Below are positions 47,497 to 56,357 of a stretch of 64,000 bases of DNA, piece by piece. The position numbers were made by a program, and so were the translations under genes. The stretch is from contig JACFNC010000005.1 of the NCBI GenBank assembly GCA_019455065.1, positions 62,001-126,000 on the forward strand, written 5' to 3'. Source of the stretch: Rhodospirillales bacterium (GTDB lineage: Bacteria > Pseudomonadota > Alphaproteobacteria > Rhodospirillales > Magnetospirillaceae). The first letter of the stretch is position 1, and every line of letters starts with the position of its first letter. Under the pieces are notes generated by a model. That model worked only from the letters and a program-made list of their open reading frames with translations. It had not been told where the DNA came from and made no database searches.

Positions 47497-49119
47497 ATGA
47501 TGAAGAGAGCCACGGATTACGGATACGCTATCAAACCGGTGTACACGCCCGAGGATATCGCGGAGTTGGATTACCGCCGGGATCTCGGTGAACCCGGCGC
47601 CTTTCCCTACACCCGCGGCTACCATCCCGAGGGCTATCGCAGCCGCATGTGGACCCAGCGAATGACGGCCGGACTGGGAACCTCGCGGGACGCCAACCTC
47701 GTGCTCAAGAAATATCGCGAGATGGGCCAGCGCGGAGGCATGTGCGTCATCAGCGATCGCGTGTTCTCGTCCTGCATCGACGTCGACCATCCGCTCGGCC
47801 GGAGAGAGGCCGGTGTGCTCGGGTGGCCGGGATGTTCGCTGCTCGAGTTCGAGGAGTTGATGGAGGACATTCCCCTCACCGGCCAGTCGATCACGTTGCT
47901 TGGCTCCTGCGCGCCGACGACGCTGCGTCTGGCCTATGTCGTCGCGTTGGCCGAAAAGCGCGGCGACGACCTTTCCAAGATTCACGGATCGGTTCTGGAA
48001 TCGCCGTTCGAGAACTATTTCGGCCAAACCGACGTCCAGCCCTTCGATCTCAACCTCAAACTCTTCCTGGACGCGTCGGAATATGTGATCCGCAACCGGA
48101 TTCGCATGCGGGCCGCCATAATCAGCCAGCATTTCCAGGAATCGGGCGGCAACAACGCCCAGGCGCTGGCCCTGGAAATGGCCATGTTGAAAGAGCTTTG
48201 CACCTTGCTGGTCACCGAGCGGGGCCTCGATTTCGATGACGTCGCCACCCTGCCCTACGAACTGGTGAGCATCGGCACCCGCTTCTTCGAGGAGATAGCG
48301 AAGGTGCGCGCCCTGCGCCGCATGTGGGCGCGTCTGGCGCGGGAGCACTTCAAGGCGAAGAAGGAAAAGTCGTGCCACCTGCTGATCGCGGCGCACACCT
48401 CCGGTCGCACCATGACCTATCAGCAGCCGCTCAACAATATCGTGCGCTGCGCCATCCAAACCCTGGCCGGCGCCATCGTGGGGGCCACCGCGATCGACAA
48501 CGCCACGCTCGACAATGCCCATGCCGAACCGTCGCCCTTGGCGGCGCGCATGTCCCTCAACACCCAGCACATCGTCGCCTACGAGACCGGCGCTGCCGAC
48601 GTGGTGGACCCGCTGGCGGGGTCCTATTTCGTCGAAGCGCTCACCGACGAGGTGGAACGGGAAGCCTATGCCATTCTCGCCCGGATCGAAGAAATGGGCG
48701 GGATGATCGCGGCACTCGACCGCGGCGTCGTCCAGGACATGCTGCGCGAGGAGGCGGCCAAGAGGTTCCGCGAGATAGACACCGGCGAGCGGCTGGTGGT
48801 GGGCGTCAATCATCTCGTCATGCCCCCCGAGGAGGAGTTCGAGATACCGGTGCAAGAATTGCCGCCCGGCGATTCGGAAGGCATCGCGCGCCGCATGGAG
48901 GAATGGAAGAAGACCCGCGATCTGCCGTTGGTCGCGGCCCGACTGAGTCGGCTCCACACGGACGCCGGAAAAGGCGATCGCTTCAACTTGATGCCGGCCA
49001 TCATCGATGCCGTGAAGGCCTACGCCACGGCTGGCGAAATTTTCGGCGTGATACGCATGGCGCGGGGGCTCAGCTATGACCCGTTCAACATGATCGAATG
49101 CCCTTTTGCGCTCCAGTGA
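47497..49119 (+). CDS. B12-dependent acyl-CoA mutase, large (substrate) subunit, divergent
   Basis: A 540-residue protein with the methylmalonyl-CoA mutase TIM-barrel fold but no B12 domain, like IcmA/HcmA. The N-terminal PGAFPYTRGYHPEGYRSRMW and the B12-contacting His in SQHFQESGGNN (~212) are present. The C-terminal half is well conserved (SGRTMTYQQPLNNIVRCAIQ, AADVVDPLAGSYFVE). The substrate pocket is not: by eye the Tyr of methylmalonyl-CoA mutase (RQYAGF) is Thr57 here (RMTAGL), and the region that holds its Arg207 has no Arg. The FDLPTHRG loop reads SDRVFSSC. It is followed by its B12 subunit and GTPase. A new substrate, perhaps a branched or cyclic acyl-CoA, is likely. Confidence 0.8.
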   Translation: MMKRATDYGYAIKPVYTPEDIAELDYRRDLGEPGAFPYTRGYHPEGYRSRMWTQRMTAGLGTSRDANLVLKKYREMGQRGGMCVISDRVFSSCIDVDHPLGRREAGVLGWPGCSLLEFEELMEDIPLTGQSITLLGSCAPTTLRLAYVVALAEKRGDDLSKIHGSVLESPFENYFGQTDVQPFDLNLKLFLDASEYVIRNRIRMRAAIISQHFQESGGNNAQALALEMAMLKELCTLLVTERGLDFDDVATLPYELVSIGTRFFEEIAKVRALRRMWARLAREHFKAKKEKSCHLLIAAHTSGRTMTYQQPLNNIVRCAIQTLAGAIVGATAIDNATLDNAHAEPSPLAARMSLNTQHIVAYETGAADVVDPLAGSYFVEALTDEVEREAYAILARIEEMGGMIAALDRGVVQDMLREEAAKRFREIDTGERLVVGVNHLVMPPEEEFEIPVQELPPGDSEGIARRMEEWKKTRDLPLVAARLSRLHTDAGKGDRFNLMPAIIDAVKAYATAGEIFGVIRMARGLSYDPFNMIECPFALQ

Positions 49120-49140
49120 CAAGCGGATCGGAGACGAAAC

Positions 49141-49578
49141 ATGAGTGCGGGACAAGGAAAGAAAGTAATCGTCTCGATGATCGGTCTCGATGGTCACACC
49201 ACGGGGGGTGAAATCGTGGCGCGCATCCTTCGGGACGCCGGCATCGAGGTGGTCTATCTCGGCTGCAACCAGACTCCGGAAATGATCGTCCGGGCCGCGA
49301 TCCAAGAGGACGTGGACCTGATCGGCATCAGTTCGCACGCATCGAACTACGGTCAGATCGTTTCCCTGGTGGAATTGCTCAAGCGCAACGGCGCTGAGGA
49401 CGTGCCTGTCGTGTGCGGCGGCAACGTTCCCAAGCACCAGGCGCGCCTGCTCATCGAAAAAGGCGTGGCGGCGGTGTTCCCGCCGGGCAGCGGCGCCGAC
49501 TCCATCATTCGCTTCGTACTCGGCAACGCACGGGGTGCGACTGCGGGGTTGTGCGTGAATGGCGAGGGGATCGCATAG
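49141..49578 (+). CDS. B12-dependent acyl-CoA mutase, small (cobalamin-binding) subunit
   Basis: A 145-residue cobalamin-binding domain. The DxHxxG motif is in GLDGHTTGGEIVARILRDAG; its His is the lower ligand of cobalt. GISSHASNYGQIVSL replaces the usual SSLAxxH loop, and VVCGGNVPKHQ is the GG motif. It pairs with the 47497 subunit to form the active mutase. 21 bp separate the two genes, and the GTPase follows 2 bp after its stop. Confidence 0.88.
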   Translation: MSAGQGKKVIVSMIGLDGHTTGGEIVARILRDAGIEVVYLGCNQTPEMIVRAAIQEDVDLIGISSHASNYGQIVSLVELLKRNGAEDVPVVCGGNVPKHQARLLIEKGVAAVFPPGSGADSIIRFVLGNARGATAGLCVNGEGIA

Positions 49579-49580
49579 CC

Positions 49581-50543
49581 GTGACCAACGGCGCCCGCGA
49601 CGAGAACGTCACGTTGGAGGCACTGTGCCGAGGCGACGTGCGGACCTGCGCGCGGCTGCTGACCCGGATCGAGCGGGGCGAGGAGGCGGTCATTCCCTTG
49701 CTGCAGGCCCTGTATCGCGCCGGCGGCAATGGCCGGGTGATCGGGGTGACCGGACCGCCGGGGGCGGGCAAGAGCTCATTGATCAGTTGTCTCATCGGGG
49801 CGTGGCGCAGGCGAGGCCTGCGGGTTGCGGTCTTGGCCATCGACCCCTCCAGTCCGTTCACTGGCGGCGCCGTGCTCGGCGATCGCCTGCGCATGGTCGA
49901 GCATGGATGCGATGACGGCGTGTTCATCCGCAGCATGGCCTCGCGCGGACAGCTTGGCGGCCTGGCCCGGGCGGCTGGAGACGCACTTACCGTGCTTGAG
50001 GCGATGCCGTGGGACGTGATCCTGGTCGAGACCGTCGGCGTCGGCCAGAACGAGACCGACATCATGCGCCATGCCGCGGTCGTGGTGCTGCTCCAGACGC
50101 CGCTGGGCGGCGACGAGGTGCAGGCCGTGAAGGCGGGAATAATCGAGATCGGCGACGTCTACGTGGTCAACAAGAGCGATCATCCCGCGGCCGATCGCAC
50201 CTGCCGCCAACTTCGGGAAATGATCGCCCGCGGCAGCCGGCTTCGCCCCGATCGCGATTGGCAGCCGCCGGTGATCAAGACCCAGGCGCATCTGGGTGTT
50301 GGCGTCGCCGAACTGGTCGACGCGATCGACGGCTGCTTCGCCCATCAGAATGCCGATCCTGAGGCGGCGCGCCGCTACATGAGCGATCGCGCCAGACACC
50401 GGATCGGCGAAATCCTCCGCGACCGATTGGACCGGCGTTTGCGGTCCGGCGACGAAGGCTGGCTCGAGGGCTCGATCGAGCCGGTGGTCAGCCGGGAAAA
50501 GGACCCTTATACCGTCGTCGCGGAAATGCTGTCCCGACTCTAA
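49581..50543 (+). CDS. MeaB/ArgK-type GTPase, mutase chaperone
   Basis: A 320-residue G3E GTPase that loads and protects cobalamin mutases. P-loop GVTGPPGAGKSSLISCL, AIDPSSPFTGGAVLGDRLRM, the G3 segment LVETVGVGQNETDI, and NKSD guanine motif in VYVVNKSDHPAADRT. GTG 49581 begins 2 bp after the B12 subunit stop; the longer frame upstream is a shadow. Close linkage shows that the mutase carries its own reactivation factor. Confidence 0.87.
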   Translation: MTNGARDENVTLEALCRGDVRTCARLLTRIERGEEAVIPLLQALYRAGGNGRVIGVTGPPGAGKSSLISCLIGAWRRRGLRVAVLAIDPSSPFTGGAVLGDRLRMVEHGCDDGVFIRSMASRGQLGGLARAAGDALTVLEAMPWDVILVETVGVGQNETDIMRHAAVVVLLQTPLGGDEVQAVKAGIIEIGDVYVVNKSDHPAADRTCRQLREMIARGSRLRPDRDWQPPVIKTQAHLGVGVAELVDAIDGCFAHQNADPEAARRYMSDRARHRIGEILRDRLDRRLRSGDEGWLEGSIEPVVSREKDPYTVVAEMLSRL

Positions 50544-50567
50544 GCTGGGCACCAGGAGACAGAACAG

Positions 50568-51233
50568 GTGGCTCGTTCACGATCGAAAAAGTACCCCGAG
50601 GTCCAGCGCAGGATCCTCAAGGCTGCGGCCGCGGTGTTCGCCAAGGCTGGATACGCCACCAGCACCATCAACGACCTTACCGTCTCGGCGGAACTGTCGC
50701 GCGGCGCCCTGTACCATTACTTCCCGTCCAAGGAAGCCATCCTGTGCGAGATACTTAACGATCATCTTCTTGGATTTCTCGACGTCCTCGACCATGCGCT
50801 GCGCTCGAGCACCGCGGCTGTCGAGCAGTTGCGCGCCGTGACCAGGGCGATCGTCAATACCAACATCCGGTCCCGAAACGAACAGGTCCTTGTTCTCAAC
50901 GAACTCAACCAATTGTCGAATGCCGACAGGGCGCGCATGGAAGGCCTCCAGCGCCGGATATTGGATCAGGTCTCGGACCTGCTCATCCGGCTCGAAGGTG
51001 GCGTCAAGATAACCCAAGTGAACAAACGCGTTTATACGATGATGTATTTGGGAATCATCAACTACACCTTCGCCTGGTACAAGCCTGGCGGCGCCGTGAA
51101 ACCGGACGAATACGCCGATCTTGCGACCGAACTCTTCCTCAACGGCCTATTGAGGGACGCGCCGGACGCACGGAGGGAATCCGCTGCGCTGGCGTTCGAG
51201 GGCAGGCTGGCCGACGAGATGGGGAGGATCTGA
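50568..51233 (+). CDS. TetR/AcrR-family regulator (third)
   Basis: A 221-residue TetR protein with GTG start. HTH at about residues 14-60: [20 protein letters not shown], then [20 protein letters not shown]. The C-terminal part ([20 protein letters not shown]) differs from the ALKNW pair, so it likely senses another ligand. It lies 24 bp behind the GTPase and overlaps the racemase by 1 bp, so it is co-transcribed with both. No regulon-type palindrome was seen near it. Confidence 0.83.
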   Translation: MARSRSKKYPEVQRRILKAAAAVFAKAGYATSTINDLTVSAELSRGALYHYFPSKEAILCEILNDHLLGFLDVLDHALRSSTAAVEQLRAVTRAIVNTNIRSRNEQVLVLNELNQLSNADRARMEGLQRRILDQVSDLLIRLEGGVKITQVNKRVYTMMYLGIINYTFAWYKPGGAVKPDEYADLATELFLNGLLRDAPDARRESAALAFEGRLADEMGRI

Positions 51234-52396
51234 TGGCCGGCCCCCTGTCTGGCGTCACGGTGGTCGAATTGGCCGGCCTTGGACCCGCCCCCTTCGCCGG
51301 CATGATCTTGGCCGACATGGGGGCCGAGGTGGTCAGGATCGATCGAATTCCGGCCGCCGGGTCGTCCGGTTTCGAGGCGATGAAGCGGGAGGTGAGTCCG
51401 ATCGATCGGGGGCGCCGCTCGTTGGCTGTCGACCTCAAGGATCCGCGCGGGCTGGGCATCGTTCTCGACGTCGTGGCCAAAGCCGACGCGCTGATCGAGG
51501 GGTTCCGCCCGGGCGTGACGGAAAAGCTTGGGCTCGGGCCCGCGGAATGCCAGGCGCGCAATGGCCGCCTGGTGTATGGCCGGATGACCGGCTGGGGGCA
51601 GACGGGCCCGCTCGCCCAAGCGGCCGGGCATGACATCAATTACATCGCTTTGACCGGGGCGCTGCACGCGATTGGCCACAAGGACCGCCCGCCGCCGCCG
51701 CCGCTCAACCTGATCGGCGACTACGGCGGTGGCGGCATGTTGCTGGCCCTCGGCGTCATCTCCGCCCTTTTCGATGCGGGGCGGACCGGCCGCGGTCAGG
51801 TGGTCGATGCCGCCATGACCGATGGCTCCGCCCTGCTGATGACCCTGATCTATGGATGGTTGCGGTCGGGGCATTGGCGCGACGAGCGCGAAAGCAACCT
51901 GCTCGACGGCGCCGCGCCGTTCTATTGCACCTACGAGTGCGCCGACGGCAAGTACGTGGCGATCGGCGCCATCGAGACGAATTTCTACTCTCTGCTGCTC
52001 GAGCGGCTCGGTATCGAAGATGCATTGTTTGCCGACCAATGGGCGACGGCCGCCTGGCCGGAACAGAAGGCCCGGCTGGCGGCGCTGTTTAGCACCCGAT
52101 CGCGCGCCGAGTGGTGCCGGCTCCTCGAGGGCACCGACGCATGCTTCGCGCCGGTGCTCGACCTCGCCGAAGCGCCGAGCCATCCCCACAACGCCGCCCG
52201 AGGCACCTTCGTGGCCGCGGGCGGCACGATCCAGCCGGCACCCGCGCCACGCTTCAGCCGCACGCCAAGCGAACTGCCGGCGCCGGGACCGCGACTCGGC
52301 CGGCACTCGGTTGGCATACTCGAAGGCCTCGGCCGCTCCTCGGCGGAGATCGCGGACCTGCTCGTGGCCGGCGTCATCCACCAGGCCAGCGACTGA
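51233..52396 (+). CDS. Alpha-methylacyl-CoA racemase
   Basis: A 387-residue CaiB-fold protein with the racemase signature: His in [20 protein letters not shown], Asp in [16 protein letters not shown], and Glu in [20 protein letters not shown]. The C-terminal [20 protein letters not shown] is nearly diagnostic for the racemase group. It inverts the alpha-methyl centre of a 2-methylacyl-CoA so that a stereospecific dehydrogenase or mutase can act. Position right behind the mutase genes supports a branched-chain substrate. Confidence 0.86.
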   Translation: MAGPLSGVTVVELAGLGPAPFAGMILADMGAEVVRIDRIPAAGSSGFEAMKREVSPIDRGRRSLAVDLKDPRGLGIVLDVVAKADALIEGFRPGVTEKLGLGPAECQARNGRLVYGRMTGWGQTGPLAQAAGHDINYIALTGALHAIGHKDRPPPPPLNLIGDYGGGGMLLALGVISALFDAGRTGRGQVVDAAMTDGSALLMTLIYGWLRSGHWRDERESNLLDGAAPFYCTYECADGKYVAIGAIETNFYSLLLERLGIEDALFADQWATAAWPEQKARLAALFSTRSRAEWCRLLEGTDACFAPVLDLAEAPSHPHNAARGTFVAAGGTIQPAPAPRFSRTPSELPAPGPRLGRHSVGILEGLGRSSAEIADLLVAGVIHQASD

Positions 52397-52430
52397 CGTC
52401 GGCACCGCTGCCCATGTCTCGGAGGGACTA

Positions 52431-53198
52431 ATGCTACAGCAATCCGCAGAGGCCCCCGTCCTGGTCGCCCGGGACGGCGCCGTCGCGACGGTCACCCTGA
52501 ACCGGCCGGCCAAGCTCAACCCCCTCGAGGGGACGCTCCTGACCGCGTTGGGTGCGGCGTTGGACGAGGTGGAGGCCGATCCGGCGGTCGCCGTGGTGGT
52601 CCTGCGCGGGGCCGGCAAGGCGTTCGTCGCCGGCGGCGACTTGGAGGTGCTGCATTCCGACGGCCCCGATGCCTGGCACCTGGTCGCGCGATTTCAGGAC
52701 GCGATCCGTCAGATTTCGTCGATGGGCAAGCCGGTCTTGGCGAGCTTGCACGGCGCCGTTGCCGGTGGCGGGTTCAGTTTGGCGCTGGCCTGCGACCTTG
52801 CGATCGCCGGCGACGACATGCGCATGATCTATGCCTATTCCAAGATCGCCGCGACCTGTGACGGCGGCCTGTCCTACCGGCTGCCGCGGATGGTGGGAAC
52901 ACGCAAGGCGCTGGAACTGGCGCTGATCGGCGACGCGGTGGACGCCGCCGAAGCGCTTCGGTTGGGCCTGGTCAACTGGGTGGTGCCGGCGGCGGCGCTC
53001 GAAGCCGAGACCGCGCGAATCGCACGCCGTCTGGCGAAACTGCCCCCGGACGTTTGCCGGCAGACCAAGGCATTGTTTCGCCAGAGCTGGGCCCGCGACC
53101 TCGATGAGCAGCTAGAGGCTGAGGTCGAATCGTTTCGGACGATATGCGCTCTTCCGACGTTCCGCCAAGCCATCGCCAGTTTCCTCGCCAAGGCCTGA
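52431..53198 (+). CDS. Crotonase-family enoyl-CoA isomerase, PaaG-like
   Basis: A 255-residue crotonase-fold protein. Oxyanion segments FVAGGDLEVLH and LHGAVAGGGFSLALACDLAI. Both hydratase Glu positions are lost (GGGFSL and YAYSKIAATCDGG). An Asp in ATCDGGLSYRLPR matches the position used by PaaG and related delta3-delta2 isomerases. It is therefore more likely a double-bond isomerase than a hydratase. The ATG follows GGAGGG; the longer upstream frame is a shadow of the racemase. Confidence 0.8.
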   Translation: MLQQSAEAPVLVARDGAVATVTLNRPAKLNPLEGTLLTALGAALDEVEADPAVAVVVLRGAGKAFVAGGDLEVLHSDGPDAWHLVARFQDAIRQISSMGKPVLASLHGAVAGGGFSLALACDLAIAGDDMRMIYAYSKIAATCDGGLSYRLPRMVGTRKALELALIGDAVDAAEALRLGLVNWVVPAAALEAETARIARRLAKLPPDVCRQTKALFRQSWARDLDEQLEAEVESFRTICALPTFRQAIASFLAKA

Positions 53199-53223
53199 GC
53201 GATGTAGCTGGAAAGCCGATCCC

Positions 53224-55215
53224 TTACGCATCCAGGCTGAATAGCGAGCCTTGATGGATCGCTTCCAACAAGGTGTTGGGTTCGACGCAGTCACCGATTT
53301 CGTAGAGGTCGCACGACTTCCCGTTCAAGCGGATCTGAGAGGGCGTATAGGCGGCTCCGGCATGATAGGCCTCGCCCGCCGGAAAGCGCTCCTTGAGCGC
53401 CGTCGCCAGGCTCTTGTCCGATCGGCGGGGCAGGCACAGGAATACGGTATCGGCCGCGAATTCTTCGGAGCGCCCCTCGCCGTCCAGGCCGATGACCTTG
53501 CCCTCGACGATCTCGGTGACCTTGATGCCGGTCCGCACGTTCACCTGATCCTTGTTCAGATGCATGTTACAGTAGATGTACCGGGTGACCGTATTCACGA
53601 GATAGGGCGCCGTCGCGACGTTGGCATTTACCTCCTCCAACAACGTGACGTTGCGCCCCTCGCGGGCCAGCGAGATGGCCAGTTCGGCTCCGAACTGGCC
53701 GCCGATCACCACCACATTGTTGCCCACCTCGGTCTTGCCGCCCCTGGCCAGATAGTCTTCCTGGGTGAGGACGTGCGGAAGCTCGGCGCCGGGTATCGCG
53801 GGGATGACGGGCACCGAGCCCGTCGCCACGAAGATCACGTCGGGCTTCAGGTCGTCGATCATTTCCGGGGTCACCGCTTGGCCCGTCGTCACCGCCACGC
53901 CGAGCTTGGCCATCTGTTTGGACAGCCATTCCACCGGATAGTTGAGTTCGCGCATGTAGAGATGCGGCATCCGCGATACCTGGTGGATCAGCCCGCCCAA
54001 CTTGGCGTCCTTCTCGAACAACAGAACTTCGTGGCCGCGCTGGGCGCAGACCCGGGCGGCCTCGAGGCCGCCCACGCCGCCGCCGGCGACGACCACGCGC
54101 TTGCGCGTGCGCGCCGGCTCGATGCGGTAGCTTCCTTCGCGCTGGAAGGTCGGGTTGATGGCGCATTGCGTCATGCGGCCGCTGAAGCCGTCTCCGACGC
54201 AGCGGTCGCAGCCGCAGCAGCGGCGGATGTCGTCGTACCGGTTTTCGATCATCTTCCGCGGGATTTCGGGGTCGGCGAACATCGCGCGGGTGTAACTGAC
54301 CAGATCGCACTTGCCCTCCTCGAGCGCCTTCTCGGCCACCCGGGGGTTCATCAGCTTGCCGACCACGCAAACGGGAATGTCGACCGACTCCTTGATCTTT
54401 TTCGAAAACGGCAGATAGAAGCCCTCGGGGTAATACAAGGGCAGGGTCGCTTCGAGCACGGATTCGAAGATCCCGGGATAGACGTCGATGCAGTCCACAC
54501 CGGCCTCGACCAAAACGGGCGCGATCAGTTGCCAGTCATCGATGGTCAGGCCGCCCTCGACGAATTCGTCAACCGATCCGCGGTACATGATAGCCATCCC
54601 GGGGCCCACGGCCTTGCGGATCGCCTGTATCAACTCGACGACCCATCGCGTGCGCTCGCCATACCTGTCGGTGCGGTCGTTCGTCAGGGGCGACAGGAAC
54701 TGCGCCGGCAGATGGCCGAGCGAGCCGTGAATGCTGACCGCGTCGAACCCGATGCTCTTCGCCATGGCGGCGGAGTGGGCGAACAGCTGGATGATCTCTT
54801 CGCACTCCTCGGTCGACAGCACGCGGGGCTTGTCGCGCCAGATGAGCTTGTCCGACGGTGCGACCGGATCCTGATTGATGAAGATCTTCTGCGCGTTGCG
54901 GCCAGTGTGGATGAGCTGAATGGCGGCCTTGGCGTTGTAGAGATGAATGTGCTGAACGATCTGGCTCAAACCCGGAAGGAAACGCGGGTGGCTGATGCTG
55001 AGGAAGCACGGGAACGCGCAGCCGTCGTCGCGCACCGTCGACGCCTCGACCGTGACCAGCCCGAAGCCGCCGCGCGCACGGGCCGCGTACATGTCGATCT
55101 GGCGCTGCGTCACCTCTCCGGTGGGGGCTGCGTTGTAGGTCACGCTTGGCGCCGTCACCATGCGGTTCTTCAGCAGCATCGGCCCCACTTGAATGGGCGT
55201 GAAGATCTTCTTCAT
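53224..55215 (-). CDS. 2,4-dienoyl-CoA reductase-like flavoprotein (OYE barrel, Fe-S, FAD)
   Basis: A 663-residue three-part protein: an FMN TIM barrel (1-~340), a 4Fe-4S segment CCGCDRCVGDGFSGRMTQC (~346-364), and an FAD/NAD(P) domain (RVVVAGGGVGGLEAARVCAQ; VVVIGGQFGAELAISLAREG). Layout matches FadH and bile-acid or trimethylamine-type enzymes. At the active site the FadH-type HGY motif reads HGSLGHLPAQFLSP, so His replaces the usual proton-donor Tyr. Last gene of the sigma-54 operon. Likely reduces an unsaturated cyclic or conjugated acyl-CoA. Confidence 0.82.
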   Translation of the reverse strand: MKKIFTPIQVGPMLLKNRMVTAPSVTYNAAPTGEVTQRQIDMYAARARGGFGLVTVEASTVRDDGCAFPCFLSISHPRFLPGLSQIVQHIHLYNAKAAIQLIHTGRNAQKIFINQDPVAPSDKLIWRDKPRVLSTEECEEIIQLFAHSAAMAKSIGFDAVSIHGSLGHLPAQFLSPLTNDRTDRYGERTRWVVELIQAIRKAVGPGMAIMYRGSVDEFVEGGLTIDDWQLIAPVLVEAGVDCIDVYPGIFESVLEATLPLYYPEGFYLPFSKKIKESVDIPVCVVGKLMNPRVAEKALEEGKCDLVSYTRAMFADPEIPRKMIENRYDDIRRCCGCDRCVGDGFSGRMTQCAINPTFQREGSYRIEPARTRKRVVVAGGGVGGLEAARVCAQRGHEVLLFEKDAKLGGLIHQVSRMPHLYMRELNYPVEWLSKQMAKLGVAVTTGQAVTPEMIDDLKPDVIFVATGSVPVIPAIPGAELPHVLTQEDYLARGGKTEVGNNVVVIGGQFGAELAISLAREGRNVTLLEEVNANVATAPYLVNTVTRYIYCNMHLNKDQVNVRTGIKVTEIVEGKVIGLDGEGRSEEFAADTVFLCLPRRSDKSLATALKERFPAGEAYHAGAAYTPSQIRLNGKSCDLYEIGDCVEPNTLLEAIHQGSLFSLDA

Positions 55216-55266
55216 CGGTCGGAACCTCCCCTGGGCATCGCCGGCATCTTCAGCCGTGCTGTTTGG

Positions 55267-56115
55267 TCAAATCGTCAAGTTTAGAATTTGGCGCGCATTG
55301 TCGCGGAACACCTTGTCCTGGACCGGCGCCGGGAACATCTCGGCGAACTCGTCGAGCCAGCGCTTGGGTGACAGGGCGGGATAATCCGAGCCAAACATCA
55401 CCTTGTCCTGAAGCCGACCCTTGACCTCATGCACGAGGCTCGGCGGGAAATATTTCGGCATCCATCCGGACAGCTCGGAAACCACGTTGCGCTTGTGCAG
55501 CAGCACCGCGATCAACTCGTCGGTCCACGGCCAGCCGGGATGGCAGGCGATGATGGTCAATTGCGGGAAGTCGGCCGCGAAGTTGTCGAGATACGGGATG
55601 GGCCGGCCGTATTCGAGCTTGATGCCGAGGCCTCCCGGGCTGCCGGCTCCCAGTCCGGTGGTGCCCATGTGGACCTGGATCGGAACTCCAAGGCCGGCGA
55701 TGGTCTCCCACAACGGATAGAACCGCCGATCGTCGAGGGCGAAACCTTGCAGGGAGGGCGCAAACTTCACGCCCATCAACCCGAGTTCGCGTACGGCCCG
55801 CGTCGCGTCGTCGATGGCCGATTGCCCCTTCAGCGGGTCGACCGAGGCGAACCCGCCGATGAACACGTCGGGATAGCGCTTGATCAGGCCGGCGACGTAG
55901 TCGTTGGTGCAGGGTGGCTCGCCGGTGTGAGTTTCCGCGTCGAACGCCACGGGGATGCCGACGATGTCGAGGCTGCGGTAGTCCTCGGCCATTTCCTCCT
56001 CGGACCGCGTCGGCGTGGTCCGGCGGTAGTATTTGATCATCTCGTCGCGAAACTTTCCCAGGGTGCGTTCCATTTCCTGGGTGCTCGGATGAAGATGGAC
56101 GTCGATGGCGCGCAT
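55267..56115 (-). CDS. Amidohydrolase family 2 (ACMSD-like) metal-dependent hydrolase/decarboxylase
   Basis: A 282-residue single-metal barrel. Likely metal ligands are the His pair in IDVHLHPST, His in PIQVHMGTTGLG, His in IIACHPGWPW, and Asp in MFGSDYPALSPKRW. The group contains decarboxylases and C-C or lactone hydrolases. It sits between the ferredoxin and the flavoprotein in the sigma-54 operon. A ring-opening or decarboxylation step is plausible; no specific reaction can be named. Confidence 0.78.
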   Translation of the reverse strand: MRAIDVHLHPSTQEMERTLGKFRDEMIKYYRRTTPTRSEEEMAEDYRSLDIVGIPVAFDAETHTGEPPCTNDYVAGLIKRYPDVFIGGFASVDPLKGQSAIDDATRAVRELGLMGVKFAPSLQGFALDDRRFYPLWETIAGLGVPIQVHMGTTGLGAGSPGGLGIKLEYGRPIPYLDNFAADFPQLTIIACHPGWPWTDELIAVLLHKRNVVSELSGWMPKYFPPSLVHEVKGRLQDKVMFGSDYPALSPKRWLDEFAEMFPAPVQDKVFRDNARQILNLTI

Positions 56116-56133
56116 GGTTCCCCCCGGTGTGCG

Positions 56134-56319
56134 TCAATCGTCGTTGACGACGATGCAATCGGCGTGACAGGCCGGAATGCAGGCCTGGCACGCGGTGCAG
56201 TCTTCGGCCGCGACGACGATCGCCTTGTCGTCGAGCATGGCATAGACGGTGACCGGGCAAATCTCGACGCAGGCCTTGCAGCCGTCGCACAGCGCGGCGT
56301 CAATGACGGGCAGGGGCAT
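56134..56319 (-). CDS. 2[4Fe-4S] ferredoxin
   Basis: A 61-residue ferredoxin. First cluster motif CDGCKACVEICP; second CTACQACIPACHADC, where the usual Pro after the fourth Cys is replaced by His. Low-potential electron carrier, likely serving the flavoprotein encoded two genes further on, or a reductase outside the window. Gaps to neighbours are 38 and 18 bp, so it is part of the same operon. Confidence 0.88.
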   Translation of the reverse strand: MPLPVIDAALCDGCKACVEICPVTVYAMLDDKAIVVAAEDCTACQACIPACHADCIVVNDD

Positions 56320-56357
56320 GTCTCACTCTCTTGTTGTCGTTGTCGGCATCCGGGTGG

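Noticed and set aside
47404-49437. 677-codon minus-strand frame opposite the mutase
   Set aside because: No motifs; opposite strand encodes the mutase with conserved B12 features.
47497-49578. Ordinary methylmalonyl-CoA mutase for propionate
   Set aside because: Split subunits and altered pocket residues do not fit; B12-side features alone do not set the substrate.
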